From JBDSYA01 sp039925865 (lineage in GTDB: Bacteria; Bacteroidota; Ignavibacteria; Tepidaquicellales; Tepidaquicellaceae), in the NCBI GenBank assembly GCA_039925865.1, contig JBDSYA010000338.1, positions 1-9,086 of the forward strand: a stretch of 9,086 nt of DNA, written 5' to 3'. The notes under the pieces are model-generated. The model ran no database searches, was not told where the DNA came from, and saw only the letters and a program-made list of their open reading frames with translations. Both the position numbers and the translations under genes were made by a program. Shown here piece by piece: positions 6,890 to 9,086 of the stretch; positions within the stretch are counted from its first letter, which is position 1, and each line of letters opens with the position of its first letter.

Positions 6890-8401
6890 TTATTTAATTT
6901 CAACGGCTATTAGTCTGATATTACCTTCCGGACTTTTAACCTTCAGTACGATAACCTCACCTTTATTCTTTTGGCTCAATAAAGTATTAAACTGCTCAAT
7001 ATTCTCGACTTTTGACTTATCAGCTTCCAAAATAACCAACCCTTCTCTCAAACCTCTATCAAATCCTTCTGAAAATCTTTTAACACCTGAAATATATACA
7101 CCTTCATCAGTTCCGAACTTCTGCTTTATTGTACTGTTCAATTCAGTTACCGTAATGCCAATTGACTCAAAATTCCTTGAAGCAAGATCTGTGGAATTTT
7201 CTTTTGGAATTGTATTTTCTGCTGTTTGAGTATTTTTTTCATCTCTAGGTTTTAGTGTTACTGTCTTATCAATAGTGCTGCCATCTCTGAACACTTTCAG
7301 CATAACTTCATCTCCGGGATGATGAGAACCTATAATTGTTTGTAGTTCATTTGCAGCATTAACATCTTTTCCGTCGACCGAAAAAATAATATCGCCGGTT
7401 TTCAATCCCGCATCAGATCCGGCTCCTCCTGCGATAACATCCTGAACCAATACACCTTTTGCTTTATCCAATCCTAATCCCTTTGCTTCTTTTATATCGA
7501 CATCTTTAATTGAAACGCCTATATAGCCTCTTGAAATTTTACCATTTTTTATTAATTCAGAAGCAATATTTTTTGCAAAATTAATTGGGATTGCAAAACC
7601 ATAACCCTGGTAATATCCGTTGGTCGTTTTAATTGCAGTATTGATCCCAATCACTGATCCGCTTATATCTACTAACGCACCTCCGCTATTACCCGGATTT
7701 ATTGCAGCATCTGTTTGTATAAAATTATTTATTGCATAGCTGTCATTTCCCATTTGAATATTTCTACCCAGTGCTGAAACTATACCTGCGGTGACAGTGC
7801 TGTTAAGTCCAAGGGGGTTTCCAATTGCAACAACCCATTGACCTACCTGAACGTCATCAGAATTACCGATTGTCGCCACGGGTAAATCATTAGATTCAAC
7901 TTTTATAACTGCGACGTCTGTATTTGGATCTATCCCAATAAGCTTTGCAGTAAATTCACGTTTGTCCGTGAGAATAACTTTTATTCCGTTTTCCGATGCA
8001 TTTTTCACAACATGGTTATTTGTAAGAATATATCCATCCGTGCTGATTATGATACCTGAACCACTTCCTCTACCGGGACCTTCTTCAGGCATTTTAAAAT
8101 CGGGACCCAAATCAAAAGGCATCTGAAATTGTTCCTTATCCTGATTGCCTTTTTCAGGTGAACCTGTTGTAACTTCAATGTATGCAACGGTGGGAGTTAC
8201 AGACCGTGAAATTTCGACAAAGGCATCATTCAGGCCTTTAAGTTGGGGGTTAGGATTTTGAATCGGCGGAGTTGTTTTAAAATCCACCTGCGAACTTGCT
8301 ATAATCTGTTTAACATTTCCAAAATTTGCTATTAACAGCCCTCCAAAAGACAATGCCACTACTAATAAAAGGCCGGCAAATATAATTGATTTTTTAGACA
8401 T
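6890..8401 (-). CDS. htrA: HtrA/DegP-type periplasmic serine protease with two PDZ domains
   Basis: An ATP-independent protease-chaperone that degrades or holds misfolded envelope proteins. The 503 aa match DegP/DegQ-like proteins. Residues 5-26 are an N-terminal hydrophobic segment without an obvious cleavage site, so it may be membrane-anchored or cleaved near ANFG or IASS. The trypsin-like domain (about 55-285) has an intact triad: His130 in LTNNHVV, Asp162 in NTDVAVIKV and Ser239 in NPGNSGGAL. PDZ1 covers about 291-385 (RGYIGVSI, GLKTGDII) and PDZ2, more divergent, about 408-500 (GITVTEL, GVYISGV, REGLVILEAD). A Pro/Gly-rich stretch at 81-112, before the protease core strand GSGSGIIIS, occupies the place of the DegP LA loop. 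The ATG at 8401 is fixed by a good AGGAG sequence 9 nt upstream. It is 74 bp downstream of recO on the same strand and may be read through from it. Its own terminator follows closely. Confidence 0.96.
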   Translation of the reverse strand: MSKKSIIFAGLLLVVALSFGGLLIANFGNVKQIIASSQVDFKTTPPIQNPNPQLKGLNDAFVEISRSVTPTVAYIEVTTGSPEKGNQDKEQFQMPFDLGPDFKMPEEGPGRGSGSGIIISTDGYILTNNHVVKNASENGIKVILTDKREFTAKLIGIDPNTDVAVIKVESNDLPVATIGNSDDVQVGQWVVAIGNPLGLNSTVTAGIVSALGRNIQMGNDSYAINNFIQTDAAINPGNSGGALVDISGSVIGINTAIKTTNGYYQGYGFAIPINFAKNIASELIKNGKISRGYIGVSIKDVDIKEAKGLGLDKAKGVLVQDVIAGGAGSDAGLKTGDIIFSVDGKDVNAANELQTIIGSHHPGDEVMLKVFRDGSTIDKTVTLKPRDEKNTQTAENTIPKENSTDLASRNFESIGITVTELNSTIKQKFGTDEGVYISGVKRFSEGFDRGLREGLVILEADKSKVENIEQFNTLLSQKNKGEVIVLKVKSPEGNIRLIAVEIK

Positions 8402-8410
8402 TATTTATTT

Positions 8411-8415
8411 CTCCT
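8411..8415 (-). promoter_or_regulatory. Strong Shine-Dalgarno sequence of htrA
   Basis: The minus strand reads AGGAG 9 nt before the ATG at 8401. It is the only clear Shine-Dalgarno sequence in the window; the other visible starts have A/T-rich leaders without one. It supports the chosen htrA start and suggests stronger or more conventional initiation for this gene. Confidence 0.75.
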
Positions 8416-8475
8416 GTTTGAATTTTTTTTTTAAAATTTAATTTTACAATTGATAAAATTAAAAAGTTTTGAGAT

Positions 8476-9086
8476 TTATGTTGTGCTTTTTATTTCCATA
8501 AAAATTTTTTTTGATTTGTAAAACTTGTGTCCGTGTGTATGTAACAATAAATATTTTTCATAACCTTCAATCAGACTAATAAGAATATTTTCTTCAATTT
8601 CAGTTTCAGGCAGATTTTCAATGGAGTTATTTTTCAGGGTTGATAAAACTTTGATTTGATATTTTGAAAGACAAAATTCATTATACTGAAAAAAAGTTTC
8701 AAAGTCAGAATCATTCTCAGTAAAATCAGGACCTACTCCCAAGATTCGCACCAATTTAATCTGAAAATACAAGACACACTGTTGAATATTCTTTTGCGAA
8801 TTATTAAGTAATTCGTAAGTTCTTATTAGAAGTTGGAAAATTTGTTGGTTAGCGTCATAATTAATTACCGATTTATTAAGCATTTCAATTATTCTGTAAG
8901 CAGCCTGCAGCTTATCCAAATCAGTTATAATGTTTGCAAAAGATCTTTTGTACTCCGCTCCGGTAACTAATTGAAGTTCTCTGCTACTCTTTAAATATAT
9001 TATTGCATTGATATAATTCATTGACTCTAACACTCCGCATAACTTTGACTTAAAATTTCTTGCTCCTTTTACAATAGCACTTATCT
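8476..9086 (-). CDS. recO: DNA repair protein RecO, 5' end cut by the window edge
   Basis: RecO helps load RecA in RecFOR recombinational repair and binds single-stranded DNA. The frame stays open from the stop at 8476 through the window edge at 9086 (about 203 codons). The first GTG at 9033 is not the real start: the 17 codons before it read ISAIVKGARNFKSKLCG, matching the RecO N-terminal block 'VKGARxxKSxxxGxL' of the OB fold. The helical C-terminal part follows: ELQLVTGAEYKRSF, then DLDKLQAAYRIIEML, IFQLLIRTYELLN and FQIKLVRILGVGPDF. After GPDF, many RecO proteins carry a four-cysteine zinc site; here only one Cys is seen, so zinc binding is probably lost, as in several lineages. Perhaps 30-40 N-terminal residues lie outside the window. 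The gene is in line with htrA, 74 bp upstream of it. Sequence identity to well-known RecO is evidently low, but the pattern is consistent. Confidence 0.85.
   Translation of the reverse strand, partial: ISAIVKGARNFKSKLCGVLESMNYINAIIYLKSSRELQLVTGAEYKRSFANIITDLDKLQAAYRIIEMLNKSVINYDANQQIFQLLIRTYELLNNSQKNIQQCVLYFQIKLVRILGVGPDFTENDSDFETFFQYNEFCLSKYQIKVLSTLKNNSIENLPETEIEENILISLIEGYEKYLLLHTHGHKFYKSKKIFMEIKSTT

Noticed and set aside
6867..7229. Plus-strand open frame of 120 codons opposite htrA
   Set aside because: It lies antisense to the htrA PDZ2 coding region and begins inside the terminator hairpin; no domain or start signal supports it.
8437..8463. 10-bp inverted repeat TTTAATTTTA with a 7-nt loop and a nearby run of ten T (8423-8432) between recO and htrA
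   Set aside because: The stem is entirely A/T and would be weak. Such repeats are expected by chance in this AT-rich spacer, so it is not called as a terminator or attenuator.
1..9086. CRISPR arrays, tRNA or rRNA genes, insertion sequences, attachment sites, toxin-antitoxin or phage-defence modules
   Set aside because: No regularly spaced direct repeats, cloverleaf-like intergenic sequence, transposase or integrase reading frame or defence-gene domain was seen on either strand.

Overview
The window looks like a chromosomal piece of a low-GC (about one third G+C, by eye) free-living member of the Bacteroidota/FCB group, most probably an Ignavibacteria-like lineage. The main evidence is two secreted proteins that end in a type IX secretion (T9SS) sorting domain opening with PNPFNP, a form common in Ignavibacteria and related phyla. 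Supporting evidence is an exact TAnnTTTG promoter element, the scarcity of Shine-Dalgarno sequences, and a lipoprotein with a Bacteroidota-style CX4CH cytochrome domain. The genus cannot be told from this window.

Layout from left to right. Valyl-tRNA synthetase (valS, 35-2677, +) converges on an arginase (rocF, 2674-3612, -), and the two stop codons overlap by 4 bp. A 272-bp AT-rich divergent intergenic region with several short repeats follows. Next is a putative lipoprotein (3885-5390, +) that joins a c-type cytochrome-like domain to a YVTN-type beta-propeller. A strong bidirectional terminator (5413-5453) separates it from two minus-strand T9SS-sorted secreted proteins: a 132-aa protein that is almost only a signal peptide plus sorting domain (6390-6788), and a 297-aa protein with a beta-rich middle domain (5467-6360). 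They are 29 bp apart and probably one transcription unit. Beyond another terminator (6842-6883) lies a complete HtrA/DegP-type periplasmic protease (6890-8401, -). Upstream of it is the 3' part of recO (8476-9086, -), whose 5' end lies outside the window.

The housekeeping genes (valS, rocF, htrA, recO) are ordinary and keep their key residues where these could be checked. The lineage-specific content is in the middle: the cytochrome-propeller lipoprotein and the pair of T9SS substrates, all expected to be exported. HtrA acts in envelope protein quality control, so it suits a neighbourhood of exported proteins, but no direct functional link is shown.

The most unusual signals are the nearly cargo-less T9SS protein, a perfect 19-bp inverted repeat inside its signal-peptide coding region (both strands encode nearly the same peptide there), and a cytochrome domain whose usual distal Met-Pro reads Leu-Pro. 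I found no CRISPR array, tRNA, rRNA, insertion sequence or phage gene. No complete, clearly novel multi-gene system is evident.
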